From: Hansfordia pulvinata
Taxonomy: Eukaryota; Ascomycota; Sordariomycetes; Xylariales
Assembly: GCA_006538405.1 (NCBI GenBank)
Contig: BJKQ01000019.1
Coordinates: 124,001-188,000 of the forward strand
Reading direction: 5' to 3'
Length of the DNA stretch: 64,000 nucleotides
In this document: positions 41,631 through 52,197 of the stretch, one piece after another
How positions within the stretch are numbered: the stretch's first letter is position 1
Layout: the number at the start of each line of letters is the position of its first letter
The notes under the pieces: model-generated
What the model was told of the DNA's origin: nothing
Database searches by the model: none
What the model saw: the letters and a program-made list of their open reading frames with translations, nothing else
Program-made: the position numbers and the translations under genes

Positions 41631-41828
41631 ATGGAGGCAGGCTCGAAGCGGGCCAGGACGTTTGAGGAAATCAAGGAAAACCTGGAGCGGGTCAAGACGG
41701 ACATCAAGGAAGACGAAGACCCGGGCCCGAAACGGACCAAGACTTTTGCAGGCATCCAGGAGGAGTCGGGCTCGAGCCGGGCCGCTGGAACTGGCTCTCC
41801 AGGCCTTCCCGCAGATGGCACTCATTAA
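41631..41828 (+). pseudogene. Shortened paralogue of the 38.75-kb repeat protein
   Basis: MEAGSKRARTFEEIKENLER, then VKTDIKEDEDPGPKRTKTF and AGIQEESGSSRAAGTGS, 65 residues ending at TAA. It matches 38751 onwards but has lost three repeat units and stops before the basic patch. Upstream DNA from 41480 also matches 38290-38400. Between the blocks the 38-kb locus has about 310 bp extra, absent here. It could still be translated; I call it a degenerate copy. Confidence 0.45.
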
Positions 41829-42162
41829 CAGAAACGGTCGAGGAGGTCGAGCCAGATGACGATGCACCCCAGAACCCGCGGGTTGGGGCACGTCTCGAGG
41901 ATGATGCTCTGCAGTACCAGGCGGCATCGCGCGGGAGGGCATTAGACTGGCTGGAAGTGTACTGACGGCACGGGCTTTCATGGGGACAATGGACGAGCTG
42001 GGGGCACCTAGTCGCTGGCTGAATCTTAGAATAGTTCTACTAAGCGCACCGGCGACGATCACGCCTGACCATTCACGCGCAAATCCATGAGCCATGCTTG
42101 ACTAACGAGAACGAGTTTATTGACTACACTACGGGCACTTCCCAACCGCGCATCTGTCCCCC

Positions 42163-43476
42163 CTAGTCCAGCATGGAAGCCTGGTTAGTGTAGAGGCCGT
42201 CGACGACGTTGCTGAGCTTGGCGATGGTGTTGAGGGCGGCGTCGTAGGCGTGGTCGCGGGTTGTCTCGTCGAAGATGAGGAGGCAGCCGGCGCCCTGGTC
42301 GAGGACGCCGATGATGACCTTGTCGAGGATCATCTGGGAGAGCTTGCGCTCGACCTGGGCGGTGTCGAGGCCGACCATGGCGGCGACGTGGTGGATCTCG
42401 ACGCGGCTGAAGGGCTCGATGACCTTGATGAGGTTCTGCTCGAGCATGGCGTCGTAGAGGCGGCGGAGGTGGCCGCGGATGAAGGCGTCGGAGCCGAGCT
42501 CGTAGCGGTAGCGGGAGAGGGCCTGCTCGTACTGGTCGAGGGAGCGGTTTGCGTGGGCGCGGGCGACGGCCTTCATGGCCTCGAGGTTCTGGCCGGCGTA
42601 GCGCTGTGCGTGCTTGGAGTCCATGAGGGAGTTGACGTCGTCGACGAGGTTGAGCATGATCTTGCAGAGCAGCATGTACTGGAGGGCGGCCTGGGCCTTG
42701 TGGGGGTCGTCCTGGGCGTGGTAGCCGTCGAGGGCCTCGATGAAGTAGGAGTAGGCGGTGTTGAAGTCGCGGTCCATGGTGTGGAGCATGCCGGACTGCA
42801 TGTCGAGGTTGGCCTGGAGGGTGGGCGGGGTGTAGACGGAGGCGGCGGAGGTGCGTGCGGAGGTGAGGGCGGCGCGGGCCTTGGAGTTGTTGCCGAGGGC
42901 GTGGTAGACGCGGGACTCGAGCAGCTGGACCTCGACGAGGACGAGCTTGTCGTCGAGGCGCTTGAGCTCGCGCAGCAGGCCGTTGATGAGGGTCAGGGCC
43001 TCGTAGTACGAGTTCTTGGCCATGAGCAGGCCGACGAGGCGGGTCTCGAGGTTCTGGCGCAGGAAGCTGCGGCGTTCCGAGGTGGCCCAGTCGATGCAGG
43101 AGCGGGTGACGGCGATCTGCGTGTCGACCGTGTCGGGGATAGCCTCGAAGAGGTCGAGCAGCGAGCGGACCAGCTTGGCGGTTTTGGCCTTGGCGAAGCT
43201 GGACAGGACGGTTCGGGAGGTGGTGATGAGGTCGACGAGCGCGGGGGCGTTTCTGATAGTCAGCATAAGTCAGCGGGCGGACGATTCGGGACGGACGAGC
43301 TCGAGGACCTACTTCTCATCGCGGTAGAGCTCGCCGAGGCCGACGAGGGCGGACTCGTACTCCTTGGTGGCGGCATCCGAGTTGACGGACGGGGGCGTGG
43401 CGATGATCTTCTGGTAGATGGCCTCGGCCTTGCGAGGGTCCGCGGACCGGACGGCCTGGGCGTCCTTGACCGACAT
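42163..43476 (-). CDS. rpn6: 26S proteasome regulatory subunit Rpn6 (PSMD11), lid PCI subunit
   Basis: Exons 43476-43313 and 43252-42163 (TAG) encode 417 residues, the usual Rpn6 length. The intron has GTAGGT, a CTGAC-type branch and ATCAG, in frame. Strongly conserved blocks: YESALVGLGELYRDEK, SSFAKAKTAKLVRSLLDLF, WATSERRSFLRQNLETRLV, LLRELKRLDDKLVLVEVQLL and KARAALTSARTSAASVY. The PCI domain covers about the last 180 residues, with MILDKVIIGVLDQGAGCLL. Rpn6 clamps the lid to the 20S core particle. The N-terminus (MSVKDAQAVRSADPRKAEAI) is slightly shorter than in some orthologues, so a small upstream exon cannot be excluded. The gene starts divergently from sof1, 176 bp away. Confidence 0.93.
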
Positions 43477-43652
43477 GATGTTGATGATGAGGTCTAGGTT
43501 GCGAGCATACGTCGTAATCGAGCTACGTGGGATATGGTGGGGGTACAAGGTACCTACACTACTCTGGGTATGTGGGTCCGCCGTTTTAGAAAGCACCGTG
43601 AGCACTCACATGTCAAACTCTGCCCCACACATCACCAAACTCTGCCACCACC

Positions 43653-45121
43653 ATGAAGATCAAAACCCTGAGCCGCTCGGCGGAGGCATACCAGCCGGCG
43701 GGCTCGGCGGCGGCCAAGGCGCCGCGCAACCTGGATCCGGCCGTCCACCCGTTTGAGCGCGCCCGCGAGTACACGCGCGCGCTCAACGCCGTCAAGCTGG
43801 ACCGCATGTTCGCCAAGCCGTTCATCGGAGAGCTGGGCCGCGGCCACGTCGACGGCGTCTACGCGCTGGCCAAGGACCCGGCGTCGCTACAGCGGCTGGC
43901 CTCGGGCAGCGGCGACGGCGTCGTCAAGGTGTGGGATCTGACGAGCCGGGACGAGTCGTGGCACGCGACGGCGCACGAGAACATAGTCAAGTCGCTGTGC
44001 TGGACGCGGGACCAGAAGCTGCTGACGGCGGCCTCCGACAAGACGATCAAGCTGTTCGACCCCTACAACACCCCGTCCGACGCGAAACCGATCTCGAGCT
44101 GGCTGGGCACCAACGCCTTCACGTCGCTGTCGCACCACCGGTCGCGCAACGCGTTCGCGGCGGCGTCGGCGTCGAGCGCCATCGCCATCTACGACCTGGA
44201 GCGGCACACGGCGGCGCCGGAACTGCTGCGGTGGCCGAACGCGACCGACACGATCAACGCGGTGGCCTTCAACCAGAGCGAGACGTCGATCCTGGCGTCG
44301 TGCGCGGCGGACCGGTCGGTGCTGCTGTACGACCTGCGGACGGCGACGCCGGTGGCCAAGACGACGCTGACGTTTGCGTCGAACGCGATCGCCTGGAACC
44401 CGATGGAGTCGTTCAACCTGGCGACGGCGAGCGAGGACCACAACGCGTACATCTGGGACATGCGGCGGTTCGACCGGGCGCTGAACGTGCTCAAGGACCA
44501 CGTGGCGGCGGTGATGGACGTGGAGTTTTCGCCGACGGGCGAGGAGCTGGTGACGGCGTCGGTAAGTGTCCTACACAGACATGTCCCACAGACTGCTTCG
44601 TCCGCTGACCTTCGTCCGCTAACCGTGCAGTACGACCGCACGATCCGGGTGTGGAACCGGGACAAGGGCCACTCGCGCGACATCTACCACACGAAGCGGA
44701 TGCAGAGGGTGTTCCAGGCCAAGTGGACGCCGGACAGCAAGTACCTGATGACGGGGTCGGACGACGGCAACGTGCGGCTGTGGCGGGCCAACGCGTCGTC
44801 GCGCGAGGGCGTCAAGTCGGCCAAGGAGCGGCAGGCCCTCGAGTACAGCGAGTCGCTGACCAAGCGATTCGGGCACATGGTGAGTCTTTTCTCATCTAAA
44901 ATCCCCTCAGCCCTTGAGTCTAGCTAACAAGCCAGCCCGAGCTGCGCCGCATCCAGCGCCACCGGCGGGTGCCCAAGGTGGTGAAGAAGGCGGGCGAGAT
45001 CAAGAAGGAGGAGATCAAGGCGATCAAGCGGCGGGAGGAGAACGAGCGGCGGCACACAAAGAAGCAGTTTGAGCGGCGGCGCAGCGAGCGCGACAAGGTG
45101 GTACTGGGCAAGGAGAAGTGA
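43653..45121 (+). CDS. sof1: U3 snoRNP-associated WD40 protein Sof1 (DCAF13)
   Basis: Exons 43653-44561, 44631-44879 and 44936-45121 (TGA) encode 447 residues, the size of Sof1. Hallmarks: MKIKTLSRSAEAYQPA start, RALNAVKLDRMFAKPFIGEL, then WD repeats including SGSGDGVVKVWDLTSR, SDKTIKLFDPYNT, DHNAYIWDMRRFDRALNVLK and TGSDDGNVRLWRANAS. The basic Sof1 C-terminal domain follows: PELRRIQRHRRVPKVV, then AGEIKKEEIKAIKRREEN. Sof1 works in the small-subunit processome on 18S rRNA maturation in the nucleolus. Both introns are GT-AG with CTAAC or equivalent branch sites. Its divergent partner is rpn6. Confidence 0.95.
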
Positions 45122-45314
45122 AGTGATTAGATCGTGTAGACCCGCAATAGTGACCAATAGGGTGCCTGCAGATGAAACGTCAGAGGTGACCTTACGACCC
45201 TGCAAGCGTGCCTACAACGTGCCTACAATAGCGAGCCGCCTACAAGCGAGCCTACAAAAGCAAGCCTAGCCGTGAACCAGACGTGACAATCCTCCACTCT
45301 ACAACACCACAATC

Positions 45315-46618
45315 ATGCCCTGGTACCACCCGCTGTCGGTGGACTTGATCTGGCGCGTGCTGTGCCGGACGGTGCTGCACCCGTTCATCGCGTGCGCCAT
45401 CATCCCGCTGTGCCTGCGCGCGGAGCACCATGCCTGGGACACGCCGGCGATGCGGGTCGCGATGGCCTGGGGCGTCGCCGTGGGCTTGTGGTGGGCGGCC
45501 GACACGCTGAGCCGGCGGGTGGCGTACGGGCCGCCGCGGGAGGTGGGCTCCTTCGGCGGCGGCACTGACGAAGACGACAGCGACAGCGACAACAACGAAG
45601 TGGTGGTGGTGACGGGCGGCGCGGCGGGGCTGGGCCGGCTGATCGCCGAGATGTACGGGATGCGCGGGGCGGCGGTGGCGGCGCTGGACGTCGCCGCCGA
45701 GGCGCCGGACGGGCTCGAGGACCACGGGGTGCGGTACTACCGGTGCGACGTGGGCGACTGGGCGCAGGTCGAGGCGGCGCGGGACGCCATCACACAAGAA
45801 GTGAGTGCCACGCCTACGTCTTCCTACGCATACTGACCTCGCAGCTCGGGGCGCCGACGGTCCTGGTCAACAACGCGGCGACGCTCGTGGGCAAGCCGCT
45901 GCTGGAGATGAGCGTGGGCGAGGCGCAGCGCAGCATCGCGACGAACCTGCTGGGCCACGTGCACACGCTCAAGGCCTTCCTACCCGGGATGCTCGGCAGA
46001 GGCGGCACCGTGGTCACCGTGTCGAGCGTGCTGGGCCACCTGGGCGGGGCGCGGCTGGCGGACTACGCGGCGGCCAAGGCCGGGGTGACGGCGCTGCACA
46101 AGTCGGTGGAGGCGGAGGTGGCCCCCCAGAAGATCAAGATGGTGCTGGTGACGCCGGGCCAGCTGGGGGGCACGGCGCTGTTCCGCGGGGTGCGCGGGTC
46201 GAGCGCGTTCGTGGCGCCGCTGGTCAGCCCGCTGGACGTGGCCAAGCGCGTCGCCGCGGCCGTCGACGCCGGCGAGGGCGACCACATCGCGCTGCCGCTG
46301 TACGCCGCCGCCATCGACTGGTACAACGTGCTGCCGGTGGGGCTGCAGCGGGTTGCGCGCTGGCTGAGCGGTGTCGACACGGGGATGATGGGGTGGAGGG
46401 GAGATGCCAGGGGAGAAGATGCCAGGGGGAAGATGCCAGGGGCGAAGATGCCAAGGGGGGCAGTGAGGGTGCCAAGGGTAAGGAGGAGTGAGCCGGGGGC
46501 GGGGACAGAGAGTGAGGGGACTGGGGATAGGGGATTGAGGCTGGGGACTGGGATAGGGGATGGGGATAGGGGATCGAGGCCTGATGGAAAAGGGGATCGA
46601 GGCCTGATTGGGACTTGA
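45315..46618 (+). CDS. Membrane-anchored short-chain dehydrogenase/reductase
   Basis: Exons 45315-45800 and 45845-46618 encode 419 residues. The N-terminus has one or two hydrophobic helices (LHPFIACAIIPLCLR and MAWGVAVGLWWAADTL), then an acidic linker DEDDSDSDNN. The SDR core is complete: VVVTGGAAGLGRL (TGxxxGxG), LDVAAEA at the adenosine-binding site, VNNAATL (NNAA), catalytic Ser in VTVSSVLG, and YAAAK (Tyr-x-x-x-Lys) in LADYAAAKAGVTALH. The layout fits retinol dehydrogenase/17-beta-HSD-like (SDR16C-type) enzymes at the ER or lipid droplets. After residue about 340 the tail is simple Gly/Arg/Asp repeats from GGGGA-type DNA; the real stop may be earlier in life history, but the frame is open to 46618. 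Confidence 0.85.
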
Positions 46619-46756
46619 CGACTGACCGAACGGGACCGACGACAGGGACTGAAGGCAGACTAAGACTGAAGACTGAAGACTAGAAGAGACTGCGGCAGGG
46701 ATCAGAGACTGGACCGACAGGGACGGATAGGAGATGCAGACTCTAATGGCCGAATG

Positions 46757-46925
46757 CGGAGGGTGGCGAGCCGTATGTACGAACGAGGCAGCGTGAGATG
46801 CGTACCCAAGTGACGAATGTGGCGAGCCGTACGAAACGAGGCATCGTGAGGTGCGTGCCCAAGTGAAGGGTGGCGAACCGTCAGTACGAAAGGGGCATCG
46901 TGAGATGCATACCCTGTGACGAGAC
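46757..46925 (+). repeat. Tandem repeat, unit of about 58 bp, three copies
   Basis: Each copy contains TGGCGAGCCGTA, ACGAGGCATCGTGAGATGCG and CCCAAGTGA with variations. Confidence 0.85.
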
Positions 46926-47001
46926 GAACGGGATGGACATCGGCGACGGCTGTCAAATGCAGGCTACATATATGGCTAAAACGGTCACTCGCCACAACAT
47001 C

Positions 47002-47099
47002 GGCTCAATGGTCTAGTCGTATGATTGTCGCTTCGGGATTACCCCCCTTCCTACAAGGGAAAATGTGACAGGTCCCGGGTTCAAATCCCGGTTGAGCCC
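47002..47099 (+). tRNA. tRNA-Pro(CGG) with a 26-nt intron
   Basis: The acceptor stem GGCTCAA pairs with TTGAGCC, discriminator C at 47099. T arm: CCGGG-TTCAAAT-CCCGG. Anticodon stem GTCGC/GTGAC closes a TTCGGGT loop after removal of an intron at about 47038-47063, directly 3' of the purine after the anticodon, the canonical position. Anticodon CGG gives proline. A B-box (GGTTCAAATCC) and an A-box-like TGGTCTAGTCG are present, and T-rich runs (CTTTTGCCTTTTTGCC) follow as a Pol III terminator. Confidence 0.93.
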
Positions 47100-48070
47100 A
47101 TGCTTTTGCCTTTTTGCCTTTTTGCCCTTCTGCCTTTTCGCCCTTTTGCCCCCTATCTACGCCTTTGCCCTCCGCTCTGCCTCTGCGCTGCTCTGCTCTG
47201 CTTCCGTTCTGCTTCCGTTCTGCTTCCGCTCTGCCTCTACTCTGCCCTCCCCACCTCTGCCTCTGCTCTGCTCTGCCTGACCCCACTCTGCCCTCCACAC
47301 GCACCTGACGTCTGCACGTCGCCGGATCGGTCACCGACCAGCCTCCTGGGCGCGCGGTTTATCAGCCTCAGTGGCCATTAAAATGTCTCGTGGGCAAATG
47401 CCTCGGGCAGATGCCTCGTGTGCCTCGTGGATGTGGAGCCGACCGTGTGGCCGGAGCTGGGGAACCGGCCCTAAAGATTCTTCTGCGCTTGTCAAAATGT
47501 GAAGGCTAGTGGCGATGAGGCTGGTGAGGGGGCAGCAGACGGTCGAGCAGAACGACTCGAGCAGGCGGGCAACAGACACTCGAGCAGGACGACATAGCGC
47601 TGGACGGAACGCTCCAGAATCGATAGATCCTCGAAAACAGGAATCACTCGACAGAACGCTCGACTGCGGACACGTCCGCTCAGCTACAGTCCGCGCTACA
47701 TCCGCTCAGCTCATCTCGCAAGGTCGCTGAGGTATTAAGCCTGTGCCACGTGAGCGGCAACCTTGTTGGAGGCTGTCCCAATCACGGTGCGGCTCGCTGC
47801 AGGGACGCGGATAAGGTTGGCGTTTGTCGGCTGAATCGGGCTGCGGTCTGTTGTCCTTGGCCCTCGGTCTGCGATCGTCGTCTGGTGCTTCGGTCTGTCT
47901 ACTGGTCTGCTGCCCTCGTTGGTCTGCTCTGCTGCTCTGTGCCACGTCGCACTCCTGGCCCTCGCACTCCTGGCCGTCCTGTGCCCTCGCACTCCTGCGC
48001 CTCGCACTTATAACCTATAATCATAGCCCCCCCGCCGCCGCCGCCGCCACTCTTCTCCCCAGCTTTCATC
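47100..48070. other. Intergenic, T- and CT-rich then mixed
   Basis: Directly after the tRNA lie T-runs, then CTCTGCCTCTGCT-type repeats (47165-47290). The remainder is the upstream region of the kinase-like gene. No gene is seen. Confidence 0.6.
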
Positions 48071-49881
48071 ATGTGGTGGGACGCCGCCTCGGTCGAGGCC
48101 ACCGTCACGCGCGGCTTCGTCTGCTCCCACATCCCCTTTGAAAAGCTATACCTGCTGGACCGCCCCGTCGGCAGTCACACCACTCACGACAATCACACCG
48201 ACACCCTCACAGACGACACGTACTGGGAGTGGATAGCAACCCGCGCGCGTCGCGTGTTCCTGATCCTGGTCGACCTCGGAGTTCCCGAGCTGGCGTTCCC
48301 CCTGGCCGACGCTTTCCTGGACGACGATGACCTCCCCCTGACGCCGGAGCAGGTGGCGCTGCTGGACCAAGACCCCAAGCTGGCCCGCAAGTTCTACGAC
48401 CGGCAACACGCCTACTGCGTGCGGTACCTGGCGCGCGGCGACCACGTGGTGTACGGGGACGACGACGAGATCCCCGTGGTGCTGGCGGACCGGTGGAAGA
48501 ACGTGGCGTCGCCGTTCGACAAGGTGGAGCTGGCGCGGGCAGCCCAGGAACCAGCAGCGCAGAACGCGGGCCACCCCCACCCGACTTTTTCTCCCGCCAG
48601 CGCACCGTGCTCGGCTCGGAGCCCGGGCAGACGCCGTACGACGAGTTCACGACCAAGATCCAGGCCGCCAAGGAGGTGCAGCACGAGCACATTGCGTGCT
48701 ACCACTCGTCGTACGTGCACCGGGGCTGCGGGTACGTGCTCACGACGCCGCTGCGGGAGGTCAGCCTCAAGACGATGCTCACGACGACGACGCCGCTCAC
48801 CAAGCACCTCAAGAAGGGGGAGCGCGTGCAGCAGGCCATGGACTGGATGCACTGCCTGGCGGACACGGTGTGCTACGTGCACCGGCGGGGCGAGACGTGC
48901 GCGGGGATCAAGCCGTCGGCCATCTCGTTCGACGCGCGGCGGCGCGTCTTCTTCGAGAATGCGGCGCAGGCAGGGCCCGCGACGGCGCACCTCGACTACT
49001 GGGACCGCCAGAACTACGAGAAGGAGAGCTACAACTTTGCGGCCCCCGAGCAGTGCCCCCGGCCGCCCGTCAACCACCTGAGCCCCGGGCGCAGCCCGAC
49101 GGCGGCGCGCAGCCCGACGACGCCCACGACGCCCGCCACCCCCACCACCCCTGCCTCCCACTGCAGCTCCTCCCACCGCAGCTCCCGCAGCAGCTCCTCC
49201 CTCAACCCGCAGGCCGCCGACATGTACTCGCTGGGGTGCGTGTTCCTGGAGCTGCTGGGGTTCGCGCTCAAGCGGCCGAGCAAGTCGTTCGCGGCGCACC
49301 GCATCGCCAAGCAGCGCATGGCGCACCCGGGGATCGCGGCGCGCCTCGACGGGTCGTTCCACGGCAACGTGGGCCAGGTCGAGTCGTGGATGGCGCTGCT
49401 GGCGCGCGACGCCGAGCACCGCGACGGCGCCGCCTTCCGCGGCGTGGCCCCCATGCTGCGGCTGGTCGCCACCATGCTGTCCGAGGCCCCCGAGGACCGG
49501 CCCTCGGCCGTCGAGGTCGAGCGGTGCGTGTACGAGATCCTGAGGGGGGACTGCGAGGTCGAGGAGCCGCACTGCGTCCGCCAGTGGGAGGGGGCGCGGG
49601 TGGCCGAGGTCAAGACCCGGGTGGCCGAAGTCAAGGCGCGGGCCGAGCACGTCGACGATGCGCACCGGCCCCTGCACCGCCACGGCCGGCATCGGTCGGG
49701 GCATGAGCACGGGCTGAGTCTGGGGTTGGGGCTGGGGTTGAGTCTGAGCCTGAACCTGGGGCCGGCCTTTCACATCCCGCGGATGCGGGACCGGTCGTCG
49801 AGTGCGAGCTCGGGCGAGTCGATGCCGGGGACGCCGACGACGCCGCCGGGGCCGCAGCTGACGGGGGGCTGGGGCAGCTGA
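48071..49881 (+). CDS. Kinase-like (pseudokinase) protein, apparent -1 frameshift
   Basis: ATG 48071 opens MWWDAASVEATVTRGFVCSH and an N-terminal domain (ILVDLGVPELAF, LARKFYDRQHAYCVRYLARG). Between about 48540 and 48575 the frame must shift by one base to continue as AERGPPPPDFFSRQRTVLGS and the kinase-like domain: HEHIACYHSSYVHRGCGYVL, then MDWMHCLADTVCYVHRRGE. The catalytic loop reads CAGIKPSAISFD, without the HRD Asp, and the DFG position reads FENAAQ. YNFAAPEQ corresponds to APE, and ADMYSLGCVFLELL and EDRPSAVEVERCVYEIL to the C-lobe. It resembles a fungal family of kinase-fold proteins with divergent active sites; catalysis is doubtful. A Leu/Gly/Ser repeat (GLSLGLGLGLSL) sits near the end. 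Confidence 0.7.
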
Positions 49882-52197
49882 CAGGGGGGCTGGGGCAGCT
49901 GACGGGGGGGCTGACTGGGCAGGGGCTGTATCTGGAGCGCCCTCGGTTGGGGCACAATCTGTATCGGGCGGGACTTCCGGAGAGCGCGCGGCCTCTGGAG
50001 CACCCCCGGCTGCCTCCGCTGCCTCCGGATCCGTACGGCAAGGGGCTGCCGCTGCGGGGGTATACGGGGCCCACGATGATATAGGTATGGCATGGTATGC
50101 ATGAGACGAGGCATGAGACGGCATGAGGCATGAGATATGAGGACAGGATACCCTGATGAGTCGGCGTAATGGAGCTGTTTGATTAATGCAGGTTGCGTGA
50201 ACCATGGATGTCAGGATCAGTGTCGTGAATGAGCAGTGTCGTGAACGAGCAGTGTCGTGAACGAGCAGTGTCGTGAACGAGCAGTGTCGTGAACCGGAGC
50301 GCGTCGTTCGAGGTGCAGGATTAGCCAGCGGTGAAGGGCCGGTCGTGCCGCGGGCTGGTGTGCAAATGCGTCGTCTTGTGATAAGGGCGGTGGGCAGCGA
50401 GGTAGAGCCAGTCGTGCGTCGCGAATCTGGTGATAATCCGTCGTTGATGTCCCGGGGCTGCAGCCAGCGGTGAAGCGGAGCCAGTCGTCGTGGACCTGGA
50501 CGCTGTCCAGGGCCGGTGAGGTCAGCGGCGCTGTGGGACTTCGGGGAAGTGGTATCGTGAGTCGCAATGTCGCCGGCGTGTCACTCGACGGTGATACATC
50601 CGACGCGCCGGCATGCCAGACAGAACCTCGCGAGTCTGGCATACGATGGCCATCTCGTCACTCGAGCCAAGCAGGCACTTGGTGTCGTGAACCTCCTCGG
50701 CAGGTCGAGAACAGCCGCTTGTGCTGTCGTGTCTGACGATGCAGCTGCAACCGCGGATGTCACGTCTAGACTCGTGGATCTGCCATGGATGTCGATGCAG
50801 CCTCTTGACGGTCAGGCGCCGTGGCGAGGCAGAACCAGTTGATGCCATCGATCTGGGATGTCATGGTTAAAGCGGACCTGAGCAGGACAATCGTGCTGTC
50901 GTCAACCCCTGGCACGTTGAGTAGAGACAGCGCCGTGCCATTGCCGGCGATGCTATGACTGGAGTCCTCGCTCGACAGGCAGCTGTGTCCCGGCGTTCTG
51001 TGAGCTCAACGTGGTTGTCGGCACCATTCCGCCCGGCTCCAGAGGCAAATCTGGCGATGCCGTGGCACGTGTCGAGGCATCCTGAGTAGAATCAGCTACC
51101 ATTAACCTGGTGCCTTGGCTGTCGTGAGCTCCCCGTTAGCCTCGTCACTCGAGCAGGCCGCTGTGGCGCGATCGGATGAAGCCATTGACGTTCGACTTTG
51201 TGGCTATCATGCCGTGGCTGTCTGCCGTAGTTGTCTGCCGTAGCTGTCTGCCGTAGCTGTCTGCCGTGGCTATCGTGAACCTGCTGGCCTCGTAGCGACT
51301 GCGCTGAGCGTGGCAGCTAGGATGCAGTGACGCCGATCGATGCACGGTGCCGAGATTAGGTGACACGAGCGTCGTGTCAGATTGAGTGGTGCGTTTAGGC
51401 TGTTGCCGGGTTGTCTGGCCAGCGGCAGCATTGTCGAGCAGCATGTCTTGAGGCAGCATTCGTGGCATTGTCGAGGCAGCTTGCATTGAGGCAGCGTCAT
51501 CGAAGCCGCGTCGAGTGCACGTCGACAGCGTTGCCGTCGCCGCAGTCTTCGTCATGTTCGAATCTGGTATCGGGGGCAAGCTATCAAGCCCCTGTCAGCT
51601 CCACCAGACGGCAGCTCGCCATTGCAGGAGCACCATGCGGGTCGGGTTGCACTGACATCCCTGCTGTTCTGTGATCCGTTTCGGATGTTCACTGCTGGTG
51701 GCCCGGGTGTTTGTTGACGGCCTCTTGAGACGAGAGCATTCCAGGGTTGTCGACACTGCGACGCTGCAATGCTGCGATGCTCTGCTGCTGCGATGCCGCG
51801 GGTCGAGGCCGGGCTACAGTGGACGTGAGTGGTAAAGTGGATGGAGTGGAGTGGAGTGGAGTGGAGGAGATCCGGAGAGAAAGGTGCGGCAACAGCGTCC
51901 CGGGCTAACCGCTTCGGGCCTCGCCAACCAGATCCACGATCCAGACTCACGGCATTCTTGGTTTTCGGCCCTCTGCCTTGATTTCCATCCCGGCCGATTG
52001 CCATCCCGCTGCTATCTGCCTACTGCCATCCCGCTGCTATCTGCCGCCATCCGCCGATAGCGACCCCGGCCCGTTGCTGCAGACGGCAGGGTATATAGGT
52101 GGCTGGCCCACGTCTCTGCTGTCACGACGGCAGCTTCATCCGACTACAGCACTCACCACACTCGTTCTGCTCGTTCTGCGTCTGCGTCGCTCGCATC
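49882..52197. other. Long intergenic region with short repeats
   Basis: It holds GGGGCAGCTGACGGGGGGC copies (49865-49915), four copies of GAGCAGTGTCGTGAAC (50228-50292) and TGTCTGCCGTAGC copies (51218-51262). No frame with splice and start support was found. Confidence 0.6.
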
